Below are positions 1 to 8,617 of a stretch of 64,000 nucleotides of DNA, piece after piece. The stretch spans positions 116,029 to 180,028 of the forward strand of contig NZ_JOID01000009.1 in NCBI RefSeq assembly GCF_000719865.1, in the 5' to 3' direction. The notes under the pieces are model-generated. The model was not told the DNA's origin and made no database searches. It saw only the letters and a program-made list of their open reading frames with translations. Made by a program: the position numbers and the translations under genes. This DNA comes from Streptomyces albus subsp. albus (GTDB lineage Bacteria > Actinomycetota > Actinomycetes > Streptomycetales > Streptomycetaceae). How positions within the stretch are numbered: position 1 is the first letter of the stretch; each line of letters opens with the position of its first letter.

Positions 1-1
1 C

Positions 2-979
2 TGCTCCTGCGGCGTGATCCTCGGCCATGTCGGCTCCGCCTTCATCGCCGCCGTGGGCCGCCAGGAGGCCGGCGGCCCCGCCGCGTACTGGGCGGGCATG
101 AGCGCCGACGCCGTCAGCCGGTTCGCGGTGCCCATGTACTTCGCCATCGCAGGCTGGGCCGTGCTGGTCGGCGCGCCGCCCCGGGACGGCCGCCGCGTCT
201 GGCAGCGGATCGTCAAGATCGGTGTGCCGCTGGCCGTCTGGACCGCGGTCTACCTCGCCTGGGGGCGGTGGCGCGGCACCAACGAGGATCCCATCGGCGA
301 GCTGGCGCTGGAGTCCGTCTTCGCCTCCGTCCGGCCCGCGTACCACCTCTGGTACCTCTACACCTATCTGCCGGTGATCACGCTGCTGGCCTGCGCCGCC
401 CTGGTGCGCTCGGGCCGGCGCCCGTGGGGCCTAGGGGCGGGGCTGCTGGTGCTGGCCGCGGCCCCGCAACTGATGGGCGACATCGGGGAGTTCACCGGCT
501 GGGAGATGCCCCGGTTCGGCTGGGGGTTCGTCGTCTACCAGATCGTGTACGCCGTCCTGGGCGCCCTGCTGTTCGCCCTGCCCGCCGGCGCGCTGGGGAA
601 GCGGCGGACGCCCTGGGTGGTGCTGGCCGTTCTCGCGCTGCTCGGCATCCTCTGGTACCAGCACGCGGTGCACTACGTCATCCCCAACGCCCATCTGCTC
701 GTCGCCCTGTTCATGGGCGGGGTGCTGCTGGCCCTGCACCGGATCCGCGTCCCGGAGCGGCTGCGGCCGGCGCTGGGGCGGCTCGCGGCGGCGGCGTACG
801 GCGCGTATCTGGTGCACGTCCTGGTGATCGACGCGCTGGCGCACCCGTTCGTCTCCGCCGGGCTGGGCCCGCTCCGCGCCGGCGCGCTCACGGTCGCGCT
901 GACCGCGGCCACCATCGTGCTGTCGTTCGGGACGAGCCTGCTCTGGGGGCGGCTCGGGCTGCGGCGGTGGCTCGGCTGA
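2..979 (+). CDS. Acyltransferase family 3 membrane protein, 5' end outside window
   Basis: Integral-membrane O-acyltransferase of the acyltransferase-3 family, which transfers acyl groups (often acetyl) to surface sugars or lipids. The frame is open to the left edge, and the first readable residues (CGVILGHVG) match the end of the first transmembrane helix of the family, where a conserved His sits in an LGH motif, so only about 20-40 N-terminal residues should be missing. The visible part contains about eight further hydrophobic segments, including a LWYLYTYLPV stretch and a terminal helix (ATIVLSFGTSLLW). It is followed after 198 bp by glycosyltransferase genes on the same strand, which suggests a role in decorating a cell-surface glycan. 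The substrate cannot be read from the sequence. Confidence 0.85.
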   Translation, partial: CSCGVILGHVGSAFIAAVGRQEAGGPAAYWAGMSADAVSRFAVPMYFAIAGWAVLVGAPPRDGRRVWQRIVKIGVPLAVWTAVYLAWGRWRGTNEDPIGELALESVFASVRPAYHLWYLYTYLPVITLLACAALVRSGRRPWGLGAGLLVLAAAPQLMGDIGEFTGWEMPRFGWGFVVYQIVYAVLGALLFALPAGALGKRRTPWVVLAVLALLGILWYQHAVHYVIPNAHLLVALFMGGVLLALHRIRVPERLRPALGRLAAAAYGAYLVHVLVIDALAHPFVSAGLGPLRAGALTVALTAATIVLSFGTSLLWGRLGLRRWLG

Positions 980-1177
980 GCCCGCCGCCCGGCGTACGAG
1001 CCGCACCGTACGTTCCCGTACGCCTCCGTACGCCCCGCCCCCGGTCACCGCACCCCCGCACCCCCGCACCGAGCCGACACCCGGCGTTCACCCCGCGCTC
1101 CCCCGGAGGCCATCCGGGAGGGCCGCCGTTTCCCCTACCGTCCCGCTGACGACACCCGATCGCGACAAGGCAGACAG

Positions 1178-2143
1178 GTGACCAAGCTCTCCGTCATAGT
1201 TCCCTGCTACAACGTCCAGCAGTACCTGCCGGACACGCTGCGCAGCCTGGCCAACAACGCCGGGGAGCACATCGAGTTCATCCTCGTCGACGACCACTCC
1301 ACCGACGCCACCCCGGAGATCCTCGACCGCGCGCGGCGCGAACTGCCCCGCGCCACGGTCATCCGGCAGCCGGAGAACGGCGGCATCTCCCGGGCCCGCA
1401 ACGCCGGGCTGGAGGCGGCGAGCGGACGCTGGATCACCTTCCTCGACGGCGACGACTGGTATGGCCGCGGCTATCTCGACGACCTGCTGGCCGCCGCCGA
1501 GTCGCTCGGCTGCGACTTCGTCCGCACCGACCACGTCCAGTCCACGGGGAAGGACCGGGTGGTGCGCCGCGCCCCCGCCTCCCTGCGGAACGCGGCCGGC
1601 AGCCCCCGGGACGCCGTCAACCCGCCCCATATGGAGACGATGGTCGACTACCCCTTCGTCTGGGCCGGGATCTACCACCGCCGGCTGTTCGAACACGGAG
1701 CCCTCCGCTTCGACACCGGTCTGCGCACCGCCGAGGACCGCCTGTGGACCTGGCGGCTCTACCTCACCGCCGAGACCTGCGCGACCGTCGGCCTGCTCGG
1801 TGTCTTCTACCGGCGCGGCCTGACCACCTCGCTCACCCAGATCCTCGACGAACGCCAGCTCGACTTCCTCCCCGCCCACGACGCGATGCTCGACCTCGTG
1901 CTGGCCGACCGCGAGCGCGACCGCTTCCTCCCCAAGGTGGTGCGCACCTACTGCGCGCTGATCGCCTTCCACCTGTCCAAGGCGCACCGCTACGAGCCCC
2001 GGGTGGCGCGGCGGCTGAAGCGCGAGGCCGCCGCCGCGCTGGGCCGGATGCCGGCGGACGTCCTGGAGCGGACCCTCGTGGACATGGGCCCCGAACGCGG
2101 CAGGCTGCTCGGCGCCCTGCGCCCGGCCGGCAAGGCCGCCTGA
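1178..2143 (+). CDS. Glycosyltransferase family 2 protein
   Basis: GT-A fold glycosyltransferase that moves a sugar from a nucleotide-sugar donor onto a growing glycan at the inner face of the membrane. It opens with the family signature (LSVIVPCYNVQQYL, residues 4-17), has the nucleotide-binding LVDDHSTD near residues 36-42 and the metal-binding FLDGDDW around residues 88-93. No membrane helix is visible. The length of 321 aa is normal for a single-domain GT2. The GTG start directly precedes the conserved beta-strand, so no longer start is needed. One base separates its stop from the next start, so the two are probably translated together. The pairing with a polysialyltransferase-family protein suggests synthesis of a wall-linked polymer; sugar specificity is unknown. 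Confidence 0.88.
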   Translation: MTKLSVIVPCYNVQQYLPDTLRSLANNAGEHIEFILVDDHSTDATPEILDRARRELPRATVIRQPENGGISRARNAGLEAASGRWITFLDGDDWYGRGYLDDLLAAAESLGCDFVRTDHVQSTGKDRVVRRAPASLRNAAGSPRDAVNPPHMETMVDYPFVWAGIYHRRLFEHGALRFDTGLRTAEDRLWTWRLYLTAETCATVGLLGVFYRRGLTTSLTQILDERQLDFLPAHDAMLDLVLADRERDRFLPKVVRTYCALIAFHLSKAHRYEPRVARRLKREAAAALGRMPADVLERTLVDMGPERGRLLGALRPAGKAA

Positions 2144-2144
2144 C

Positions 2145-3734
2145 GTGCGCGCGGGGACGACCGGGCCGGGCGGGCCGACCGGGCCGGAGAGCACCGGGCC
2201 CAAGAACACCGGACCGGAGAGCGCCGGACCGAAGACCACGCAGCTCTTCCAGATCTCCACCCTCTACGGGGCGGCCACGCTCGTCGCGGCCCTGGAGGGC
2301 GGGCAGTTCGGCCCCCGGGAGGACGCCCGCCGGGTGCTGCTCCTCTCCCACAACGCGGCGGTGCCGGAGACGGCCGTGCGGCTCACGGAGATGCGCGGCT
2401 GGGACCGGCTGGCCGCGCGCTTCGACGACATCGTCGACTGGAACGCCGCCATCCGCCCGCACCACCCCAGCACATGGTCGCCCGCGGCGAACGACGCCGA
2501 GATCTGGCAGCGCCTCTTCCGCCACTCCTGGGGCCTGGGGGACGGACCGGTGGAGCTGGCCGTGGAGTCGGTGCAGGTCAGCCCGGCCCGCGCGCTCGCC
2601 ACGATCTTCGCCGAGAGCACCGTCGACGTCTACGCCGACGGCCTGATGAGCTACGGCCCCACCCGCAACCCGCTGCCCGGCCCCCTCGCCCGCCGCATCC
2701 GGCGGCTGCTCCACCCGGACCTGGTGCCGGGGCTGCGGCCGCTGCTGCTCTCCGAGTACGGGGTGCCGGCCGAACTGGTGCCCACCGAGGCGCTGAAGAA
2801 GGTGATCGAGGAACTCCGCGGTACGGAGCGGCCGGAGGCGGCGGCCCCGGAAGCCACCGGTCGGGAAACCCTCAACGCCCCGGAGGATCCCGCCCCGTCG
2901 GACGGCGGTCCGGCCGGGGAGCCGGCCCCGGGCGCCCCCACGGCCGTCCTCCTGGGCCAGTACCTCGCCGCCCTGGACATCCTCACCCCCGCCGAGGAGG
3001 AGGCGCTGCACGAGCGGATGCTGCGCGGGGCCGCCGCGGCCGGGCACCGCTCCGTGCTGTTCAAGCCCCACCCCACGGCACCGGCCCGCTACTCCCGGGC
3101 CCTGGAGAAGGCCGCCGCCGAGGCCGGGGTGCGGCTGGCCGTCACCGACACCCCGATGCTCGCCGAGGAGTTGTTCCGGGGCGGTGAACTCCGGCTGGTG
3201 GTGGGCTGTTTCTCCACGGCGATGTTCACCGCCGCCGTCTGCTACGGCATCCCGGTCGCCCGGGTCGGCACGGAGCTGCTGCTGGAACGGATCACCCCGT
3301 ACGAGAACAGCAACCGCGTCCCGCTGACGATCACCGATCAACTGGTCCCGGAGATCGGCGCGTTCGCGGAGACAGCGGTGGCCGCGGCGGCGGGGCCGGC
3401 GGCCGGACCACCGGGCGCGCGCCCGGAAGGCCGGGACGTGGCCGCGCTGACACCCCTCATCCGCACCGTCGGGTTCTGCATGCGCCCGGAGGCGTACCCG
3501 TGGCTGCGCGCGGAGAGCGCGGCCTGGCTGGAGGCCCGGCTCGGGGAGGACGGCCGGCTCGGAGAGGACGTCCGGCGGTACTTCAAGCGCCGCCGGCTGA
3601 CCGCCCTCGGTCTGCCCGGGAAGGCGGAGCACTCCTGGCCGGGCCGGCAACTGCGCCGCGCCGCCAAGGCGCCCGGGGTGAAGCGACTGGCCCGGGCGGC
3701 CCGCTCGGCACGGGGGCGCCGGCCCCGGCCGTAG
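2145..3734 (+). CDS. Polysialyltransferase-family glycosyltransferase
   Basis: Member of the alpha-2,8-polysialyltransferase-like (GT52/POLYSIA) group found near actinobacterial surface-glycan genes. The core starts at about residue 30 (LFQISTLYGAATL). Residues 2-28 are a Thr-Gly-Pro-rich leader. A low-complexity Ala/Pro/Glu insert lies at about residues 230-262, and the conserved C-terminal half carries FKPHPTAP followed by the VGCFSTAMF segment, the HP and S/T motifs typical of the family donor site. The tail is basic (about 50 residues rich in Arg, Lys and Ala) and may contact membrane. The GTG start is one base after the GT2 stop. Actual sialic acid transfer is not implied; related nonulosonates such as Kdn are possible acceptors or donors by analogy with Streptomyces wall polymers. 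Confidence 0.75.
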   Translation: MRAGTTGPGGPTGPESTGPKNTGPESAGPKTTQLFQISTLYGAATLVAALEGGQFGPREDARRVLLLSHNAAVPETAVRLTEMRGWDRLAARFDDIVDWNAAIRPHHPSTWSPAANDAEIWQRLFRHSWGLGDGPVELAVESVQVSPARALATIFAESTVDVYADGLMSYGPTRNPLPGPLARRIRRLLHPDLVPGLRPLLLSEYGVPAELVPTEALKKVIEELRGTERPEAAAPEATGRETLNAPEDPAPSDGGPAGEPAPGAPTAVLLGQYLAALDILTPAEEEALHERMLRGAAAAGHRSVLFKPHPTAPARYSRALEKAAAEAGVRLAVTDTPMLAEELFRGGELRLVVGCFSTAMFTAAVCYGIPVARVGTELLLERITPYENSNRVPLTITDQLVPEIGAFAETAVAAAAGPAAGPPGARPEGRDVAALTPLIRTVGFCMRPEAYPWLRAESAAWLEARLGEDGRLGEDVRRYFKRRRLTALGLPGKAEHSWPGRQLRRAAKAPGVKRLARAARSARGRRPRP

Positions 3735-4173
3735 CGGCGCCGCACCGGCGGGCGAGGCAGCACCCGGGCGCGCGCCGCGCCGGGCCCCGCCCCGCCGGAC
3801 TCCGCCCTACCGGTACCGCAGCCGGGCGTTGACAGCCGCGGAAGCACAGCCGGAATCCGAACCGGAACCGGGAACGCGAACGGATCGGCTCCGCACGGCA
3901 CTTCCCTCACGGCCAGGACGGGGGCCGACGGGCCCCTCAGTACACCGCGGACGCACAGGACGCATACCTCCGCCCGGTGCTGCCTGCCGCCCGCACCGGG
4001 CGGGCAGAGGCCACCGGCTCCCGTGTCCGGTCCCGGCCCGGGCGCGGGGGGGGTGGGATACGGGTGGGGTGCGGCCGGGTGCGACGCGGCCGGATGGCCG
4101 GGTGCGACGCCGTCCGGCACGAACCGGGCGGGCAGGGCACGGCCCCACGCACCGCCCCGCCGCCCCGACGCGC
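3735..4173. other. Gene-free stretch between convergent genes
   Basis: GC-rich spacer between the convergently ending polysialyltransferase-family and kinase genes. It holds several long open frames with no convincing protein character. A short imperfect direct repeat (GCCGGGTGCGACGC around 4073 and again near 4098) is the only structure I see. No clear intrinsic terminator was found. Confidence 0.5.
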
Positions 4174-5766
4174 TCAGCCGAGCCGCACCTGCCGCTGGCG
4201 GTCGAGCACGCGGCGCAGTTCGCCGGCCATCGGGTGGTACGGCCCGTACATCCGCTCCACGTCACCCAGCAGCCGCGACTGCGTCTCGTGCGCCTCGCGG
4301 TGGGCACCCACCGCGTGCAGCAGGGCGCCGATGCGGGAGCGGATCTCCAGCGGGAGGGCGGGTCCGGCGGTGGCGTCCTGCTCGAAGTACGGCAGGACGG
4401 CGCGGTATTCGGCGATGGCGGCGGACGCCTCGCCGAGCTGCTCCAGGCACTGCGCGGCCTCGTAGCGGAACTGCAGCGCCTCGCGGTGGGCGGCCGGACC
4501 CGACCCGCCCGAGGTCTCGGCGGCGAGCCGGCGCAGTTCGGGCAGGGCGCGGCGGTACTGGCCGTCGTCGAGGAGCGTGGCGGCGTACTGCTTGCGCAGG
4601 CTGCGGACGACGGGCGAGTGCTCGCCGTGGTGCGCGACGGCGAGCGGGAGGACGGAGCCGAGGACGTCCACGGCCTGGGTGAGACGGCCCGCGTCCAGCA
4701 GCCGCTTCACCTCCTCGACGGCGTCGGCGATGGCGGTGCGGCCGGTGCGCTGCGGGGCCGGTGCGCCGCCGGGCGCGCTGCGCGGGTCGGGAATCGCGGC
4801 GGCGGGCGCGGGCATCACGGCCGGCGGGGCGGGGAGCGCGCCGGCCCGGTCGGGCCACGGGGCGTGCGGGCGGAGGAAGGGGCGGGTGGGGTCGAGCGGT
4901 CCGGGCGGACCCGCCGGCGCCGGGGAGCCGGGGGACGGCAGCAGCGGCACCAGGGCCTGGTAGACCTCCTGGGCCTCGGACGGCCGGTGCCGCGGGTCCT
5001 TGGCCAGCAGCCGCAGCACCAGCGCCTCCAGCGGCTCCGGGACCTCGGCGCGCAGCTGGCGCACCGGCACGGGAGCGTCGTAGAGGTGGCGGTGGAGCAC
5101 CCCGAGCGAGGTGGACGCCTGGAAGGGGACCTGGCCGCTGAGCAGTTCGTGCAGCAGCACCCCGAGGGCGTAGAGGTCGGTGTACGGGCCGACGGCGCCG
5201 CCCATGGCCTGCTCCGGCGCCATGTACGCCGGGCTGCCGATGGGGGAGCCGGTGTGGGTGAGGCGGGTGGTGTCGGTGTCGACGGCGGCGGCGATGCCGA
5301 GGTCGAGGACGCAGACCGTGCCGTCCTGACGGAGCATCACGTTTCGTGGTTTGAGGTCGCGGTGCACGATGGGCGCCGCGTGCACGGCGGAGAGCACGGC
5401 GCAGAGCTGGGCGGCCACGGAGGCGGCCCACTGCCAGGGGTACGGCTCGTGCTCGGCGAGGTGGTCGCCGAGGTCGGCGCCGTCGATGTGCTGCATGACG
5501 AGGTAGAGGTCCTCGCCGTCGCTGCCCGCGTCGTGGACCGTGACCAGCCCGGGGTGGTCCACCCGGGCCGTGACCCGGCACTCGCGGAGGAAGCGGCGGC
5601 GCATCTCCTCGGCCTCCGGGGCCCCCGCCATGCGGTCGGGGCGGAGCAGCTTCACCGCGATCCGGCGGTCCAGGCGCCGGTCGTAGCCCATCCACACCTG
5701 GCCCATGCCGCCCTGGCCGAGCAGCGTGGAGAGTTCGTAACGCTCCGCGATCACACGGCCGTTCAC
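4174..5766 (-). CDS. Serine/threonine protein kinase with TPR-like C-terminal region
   Basis: Hanks-type Ser/Thr kinase, 530 aa. The kinase domain spans about residues 8-270: glycine loop GQGGMGQVW, AVKLLR lysine, catalytic HRDLKPRNVML, a DLG in place of the usual DFG (LDLGIAAAV), and APE within YMAPEQAMGG. A Pro-rich linker follows, then helical repeats resembling TPRs (ALPELRRLA, ALQFRYEAAQCLEQLG, AIAEYRAVLPYF) instead of the extracellular PASTA domains of PknB; no transmembrane helix is visible, so it is probably cytoplasmic. The GTG start overlaps the stop of the upstream membrane protein in a GTGA, which fixes the start and indicates translational coupling. The membrane protein may therefore be its anchor or sensor partner (inference). 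Confidence 0.88.
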   Translation of the reverse strand: MNGRVIAERYELSTLLGQGGMGQVWMGYDRRLDRRIAVKLLRPDRMAGAPEAEEMRRRFLRECRVTARVDHPGLVTVHDAGSDGEDLYLVMQHIDGADLGDHLAEHEPYPWQWAASVAAQLCAVLSAVHAAPIVHRDLKPRNVMLRQDGTVCVLDLGIAAAVDTDTTRLTHTGSPIGSPAYMAPEQAMGGAVGPYTDLYALGVLLHELLSGQVPFQASTSLGVLHRHLYDAPVPVRQLRAEVPEPLEALVLRLLAKDPRHRPSEAQEVYQALVPLLPSPGSPAPAGPPGPLDPTRPFLRPHAPWPDRAGALPAPPAVMPAPAAAIPDPRSAPGGAPAPQRTGRTAIADAVEEVKRLLDAGRLTQAVDVLGSVLPLAVAHHGEHSPVVRSLRKQYAATLLDDGQYRRALPELRRLAAETSGGSGPAAHREALQFRYEAAQCLEQLGEASAAIAEYRAVLPYFEQDATAGPALPLEIRSRIGALLHAVGAHREAHETQSRLLGDVERMYGPYHPMAGELRRVLDRQRQVRLG

Positions 5767-6515
5767 CGCGGGCCGCCCCCTTCGCCGCCGGCGCCGCCCT
5801 CTTCCCTGCGGAGCAGGTCGCTGAGTTCGTCCAGCTCGGCACGGACGCGGTGGATGCGCTGGGGCTGCGGGCGGCCGGCCGGGGACCCCTGCGGATACGG
5901 CTCGCCCGCCCCGGGCGCGGTCGCCGGCGGCGGGCCCTGCGGGGGCGCGGCGGAGCCGGGGGCCGCGGGGCCGGAGGTAGCGTGCGGCTGCGGCTGCGGC
6001 TGCGGGAAGCCGTACGCGGGCATACCGGGCGGGGACTGCTGCTGTTGCCGCGGAAGCTGCTGCTGCGCCGGGATGGCGCCCGGACGGGTGGGCATCCCGG
6101 CGGCCGGATACGTCTGTGCCCCCGGCCCGGCCGGGCCGTAGGGGCCGGGACCGGCGAGTCCGCCGGTCCCGGCCACCGCGACGGGCCGCCGGTGGTACTG
6201 GATGTCGGCGATGAGGAAGTGGGTGACGACGCCGACGGCCATGGCCAGCAGACCGACGGTCGCGACATCCGTCCGCCAGTCCGTCTCCGGGTAGACGTCG
6301 ATGATCACGAACCACGCGATCGTCAGCAGCAGCACCACCCAGAACAGCGCCCAGTCCAGCGCCTTGCGGCGGAGGATGGCGATCCGCAGCATGGCCACCC
6401 ACGCCAGCATCCCGAACAGCAGCAGCGTCACCGCCACGAAGAGGACCCGCAGCGCGATCACGTTCCCCCCGTCCGGGGGGCGTGGCTGCGGCGGCACGGG
6501 AACGGGGCCGTACAT
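5763..6515 (-). CDS. Three-helix membrane protein with Pro/Gln-rich cytoplasmic tail, partner of kinase
   Basis: Protein of 250 aa that I do not recognise by name. It has three clear hydrophobic helices (about residues 20-42 VIALRVLFVAVTLLLFGML, 52-73 DWALFWVVLLLTIAWFVII, 84-102 VATVGLLAMAVGVVTHFLI), followed by a long Gly/Pro/Gln-rich tail with a QQQLPRQQQQ run and an acidic/helical end (VRAELDELSDLLRREE). Its stop overlaps the start of the Ser/Thr kinase (GTGA), so the two are expected to be made together. The tail could be a kinase substrate or docking surface; that is inference from context only. The start ATG at the 5' end is preceded by AGGAGC. Confidence 0.8.
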   Translation of the reverse strand: MYGPVPVPPQPRPPDGGNVIALRVLFVAVTLLLFGMLAWVAMLRIAILRRKALDWALFWVVLLLTIAWFVIIDVYPETDWRTDVATVGLLAMAVGVVTHFLIADIQYHRRPVAVAGTGGLAGPGPYGPAGPGAQTYPAAGMPTRPGAIPAQQQLPRQQQQSPPGMPAYGFPQPQPQPHATSGPAAPGSAAPPQGPPPATAPGAGEPYPQGSPAGRPQPQRIHRVRAELDELSDLLRREEGGAGGEGGGPR

Positions 6516-6879
6516 GAATGCTCCTGGGGAACGGGTGCCGGGAAGCGGCTCAAATTGAGCGTATACGTGGACTCCGACAGCGCGGCACCGGTTGTACAGA
6601 TCCGGCTCACGATCCGGTCACGGCTGTGACGTTCCCGGGACGAAGGGGCACCGCGCGCGCCGGACGGACGGGCAGACCGGCGCGCACGCGGGGCCCTCCG
6701 CCCCTGCCCTCCGCCCCTCCTCCGGCACTCGGCCTTCGGAAGAAGCGCGGTCGACGCCGGCCACACGACGGAGAAGCAACGGAACAGTTACAGAGATTGA
6801 CTGCGTTCACAGTCACCTGTTCTGATGACACCACCGCTTGACGAGCGATCAGCGTCTCGTCGTGTTGAAAGGTGTCCCC
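6516..6879. promoter_or_regulatory. Divergent intergenic region with palindrome and candidate promoter
   Basis: Separates the minus-strand membrane protein/kinase pair from the plus-strand DUF4190 gene. A 13-bp near-palindrome GCTCAAATTGAGC lies at 6548-6560, immediately followed by GTATAC, about 35 bp upstream of the membrane-protein start, and could be an operator or part of its promoter. On the plus strand TTGACT at 6797 followed 18 bp later by TCTGAT is a reasonable vegetative promoter for the next gene. The remainder shows nothing else. Confidence 0.4.
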
Positions 6880-7710
6880 ATGTCCCAGCAGATGTACGGA
6901 CCGCCACCGCAGATGGGCGCCCCCGTGCCGCCGCTGCCGCCCCGCAACGGGCTCGGCACCGCGGCCCTGGTCCTCGGCCTCGTCGGCCTCGTCATGGGCG
7001 TCATCCCGTTCATGTTCTGGCTCGGCGCGATCCTCGGCATCATCGCCCTGGCCCTGGGACTGACCGGGCGCGGCAAGGCCAAGCGCGGTGAGGCGACCAA
7101 CAAGGGCATGGCCACCGCGGGCGCGGTCCTCGGCCCGGTCGCCGTGGTGCTGTCGGTCGTCATGGGCGTGGTCACCGTCATGGCGGTCGACGACGCGGTG
7201 GACGAGATCAACAAGTCGGTCTCGGACACCAGGGGCAAGGGCGCCACCGCCAAGGACGGCGGAAGCGGCGGCAAGGACAAGGCCGGGGACGACGCGGCCG
7301 GTTCGGACGCCGCGGACGCGGAGACCTACAAGGCCGGTGACACGGTGATCTACGACGACGGCGTCCAGGTGACCGTCTCACAGCACACCGCCTACTCGCC
7401 CGGCGAGTACTCCGTCGGCCACAAGAAGGGCAACAAGGCCTACAAGGTCACGGTGACCGTCGTGAACAAGGGCAAGGAGAAGTTCGACACCGCTCTCCTC
7501 ACCGTCGACGCGCGGGCCGGCAAGGACGGCAAGACCGCCGAGAGCATCTTCGACGACAAGGTCGGCGAGGGCTTCAACGGCACGGTCGTGCCCGGCAAGA
7601 CGGCCTCGGCGGAGTTCGCCTTCGACGCCCCGGCCGACGCGAAGACCCTGGAGGTCGAGGTCAGCCCGGGCTGGTCGTACAACAGCAGCCACTGGAACCT
7701 GAAGCTCTGA
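6880..7710 (+). CDS. DUF4190 and DUF4352 domain membrane protein
   Basis: Protein of 276 aa. A short Pro-rich N-terminus is followed by two hydrophobic hairpins (about residues 25-62 and 75-102) of the DUF4190 type, a charged Asp/Lys/Gly linker (about 105-150), and a C-terminal domain of the DUF4352/telokin-like immunoglobulin fold (residues about 155-276, with the strands VIYDDGVQVTVSQH, YKVTVTVVNKGKEKFDTA and SAEFAFDAPAD). DUF4352 domains sit outside the membrane and often bind ligand or partner proteins; the function here is unknown. The ATG chosen has GAAAGG 7-8 bp upstream; a frame-open GTG 42 bp earlier lacks such a site. A tandem 9-bp repeat lies just after the stop. Confidence 0.8.
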   Translation: MSQQMYGPPPQMGAPVPPLPPRNGLGTAALVLGLVGLVMGVIPFMFWLGAILGIIALALGLTGRGKAKRGEATNKGMATAGAVLGPVAVVLSVVMGVVTVMAVDDAVDEINKSVSDTRGKGATAKDGGSGGKDKAGDDAAGSDAADAETYKAGDTVIYDDGVQVTVSQHTAYSPGEYSVGHKKGNKAYKVTVTVVNKGKEKFDTALLTVDARAGKDGKTAESIFDDKVGEGFNGTVVPGKTASAEFAFDAPADAKTLEVEVSPGWSYNSSHWNLKL

Positions 7711-7731
7711 TTCCCCGTCCACCACGCCCTC

Positions 7732-7785
7732 GGGACGACCGGGACGACCGGGACGACCGGGACGACCGGGACGACCGGGACGACC
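7732..7785. repeat. Six tandem copies of a 9-bp unit
   Basis: Six perfect head-to-tail copies of GGGACGACC begin 22 bp after the stop of the DUF4190/DUF4352 gene, in the space between two convergent genes. The repeat is not obviously able to form an intrinsic terminator hairpin. Its length in register of 3 bp is compatible with a decayed coding tail, but every frame is unrelated to either neighbour. Confidence 0.9.
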
Positions 7786-7840
7786 CGGAGGCCCGAGCGG
7801 GGCAGCCGGGGCCGGGGCCGGCCCCGGCCCCACCGCGGGA

Positions 7841-8617
7841 TCAACTCCCGCACTGCTCCAGCATGATGGCCTTGTCCGGGGCGGTCACCGGCATCTCGTA
7901 CTCGACCGCCACCTGCGCGAACCGGACCGCGTACGCGCAGCGGACCGCCTTGTGGGGCGGCAGCCAGGCGGCCGGACCGGAATCGCCCTTGGCGGAGTTG
8001 GCGCGGCCCTCGACCGGCAGCAGGTTCAGGGGGTCGTTGGCCAGCTGCCGCCGCTTGTCCTCCGGCCAGCGGGAGGCGCCCATCTGCCAGGCGTACGACA
8101 GCGGCACCACGTGGTCGATCTGCACCTCCATGGCGTCCTGCTTCTTCCAGGCGATGTCCTTGCCGGTGTACGGGTCGGCCAGGGTCATGGAGACCACCAC
8201 ACAGTCGGAGCCGGAGCGGAACTCCAGCTTCTGGCCGTCGCGCCGCATGAGGTCGTTGCGGGTGTCGCAGCCGTTGCGGGCCAGCGGCACCCCGTCGGCC
8301 GTGTCCATCCAGGCGTAGCCGAACTCGTCCCGGTCGTAACCGGTCCGGGGGCCGCGGCCCTTGGTCCGCACCTCCTCGATCAGCTTCCGCGCCTCGGCCC
8401 GTTCCGCGGACTCGGTGAGGGGCGCGAGGCCCGGCTCCGTGCCCTCGGGGTTGTCGAGCGGGCTGACCCACCGTCCGTTCCCGGCGGCGGAACCGGAGGC
8501 ACCGCCGCCGTCCTCCGCGAGATCGTCCAGGGTGCCGGGTTCGCATCCGGTGAGCACGAGCACGGCGGACGCGGCGGCGGAGAGGGCGGCCAGGGCGGGG
8601 CGGCGGCGGGGTATCAC
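7841..8617 (-). CDS. HNH nuclease-family lipoprotein
   Basis: Secreted, lipid-anchored protein of 258 aa with an HNH nuclease fold of the DUF1524/GmrSD C-terminal type. The N-terminus is a lipoprotein signal (MIPRRR, hydrophobic stretch, lipobox LTGC with Cys25). The catalytic motif is QIDHVVPLSYAW with Asp168-His169, followed by NDPLNLLPVEGRANSAKGD (Asn residues of the HNH) and WLPP. Cysteines flanking the active site may form disulfides outside the cell. Such actinobacterial extracellular nucleases are thought to scavenge or degrade DNA. It is divergent from the ceramidase gene, so a joint secretion role in nutrient acquisition is possible but unproven. Confidence 0.85.
   Translation of the reverse strand: MIPRRRPALAALSAAASAVLVLTGCEPGTLDDLAEDGGGASGSAAGNGRWVSPLDNPEGTEPGLAPLTESAERAEARKLIEEVRTKGRGPRTGYDRDEFGYAWMDTADGVPLARNGCDTRNDLMRRDGQKLEFRSGSDCVVVSMTLADPYTGKDIAWKKQDAMEVQIDHVVPLSYAWQMGASRWPEDKRRQLANDPLNLLPVEGRANSAKGDSGPAAWLPPHKAVRCAYAVRFAQVAVEYEMPVTAPDKAIMLEQCGS

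Noticed and set aside
3829..6141. Plus-strand open frame of 770 codons
   Set aside because: Lies opposite the kinase and its membrane partner; composition is Arg/Gly/Val noise with no domains.
7732..7785. Tandem repeats considered as CRISPR
   Set aside because: Units are contiguous 9-mers with no spacers; no cas genes nearby.
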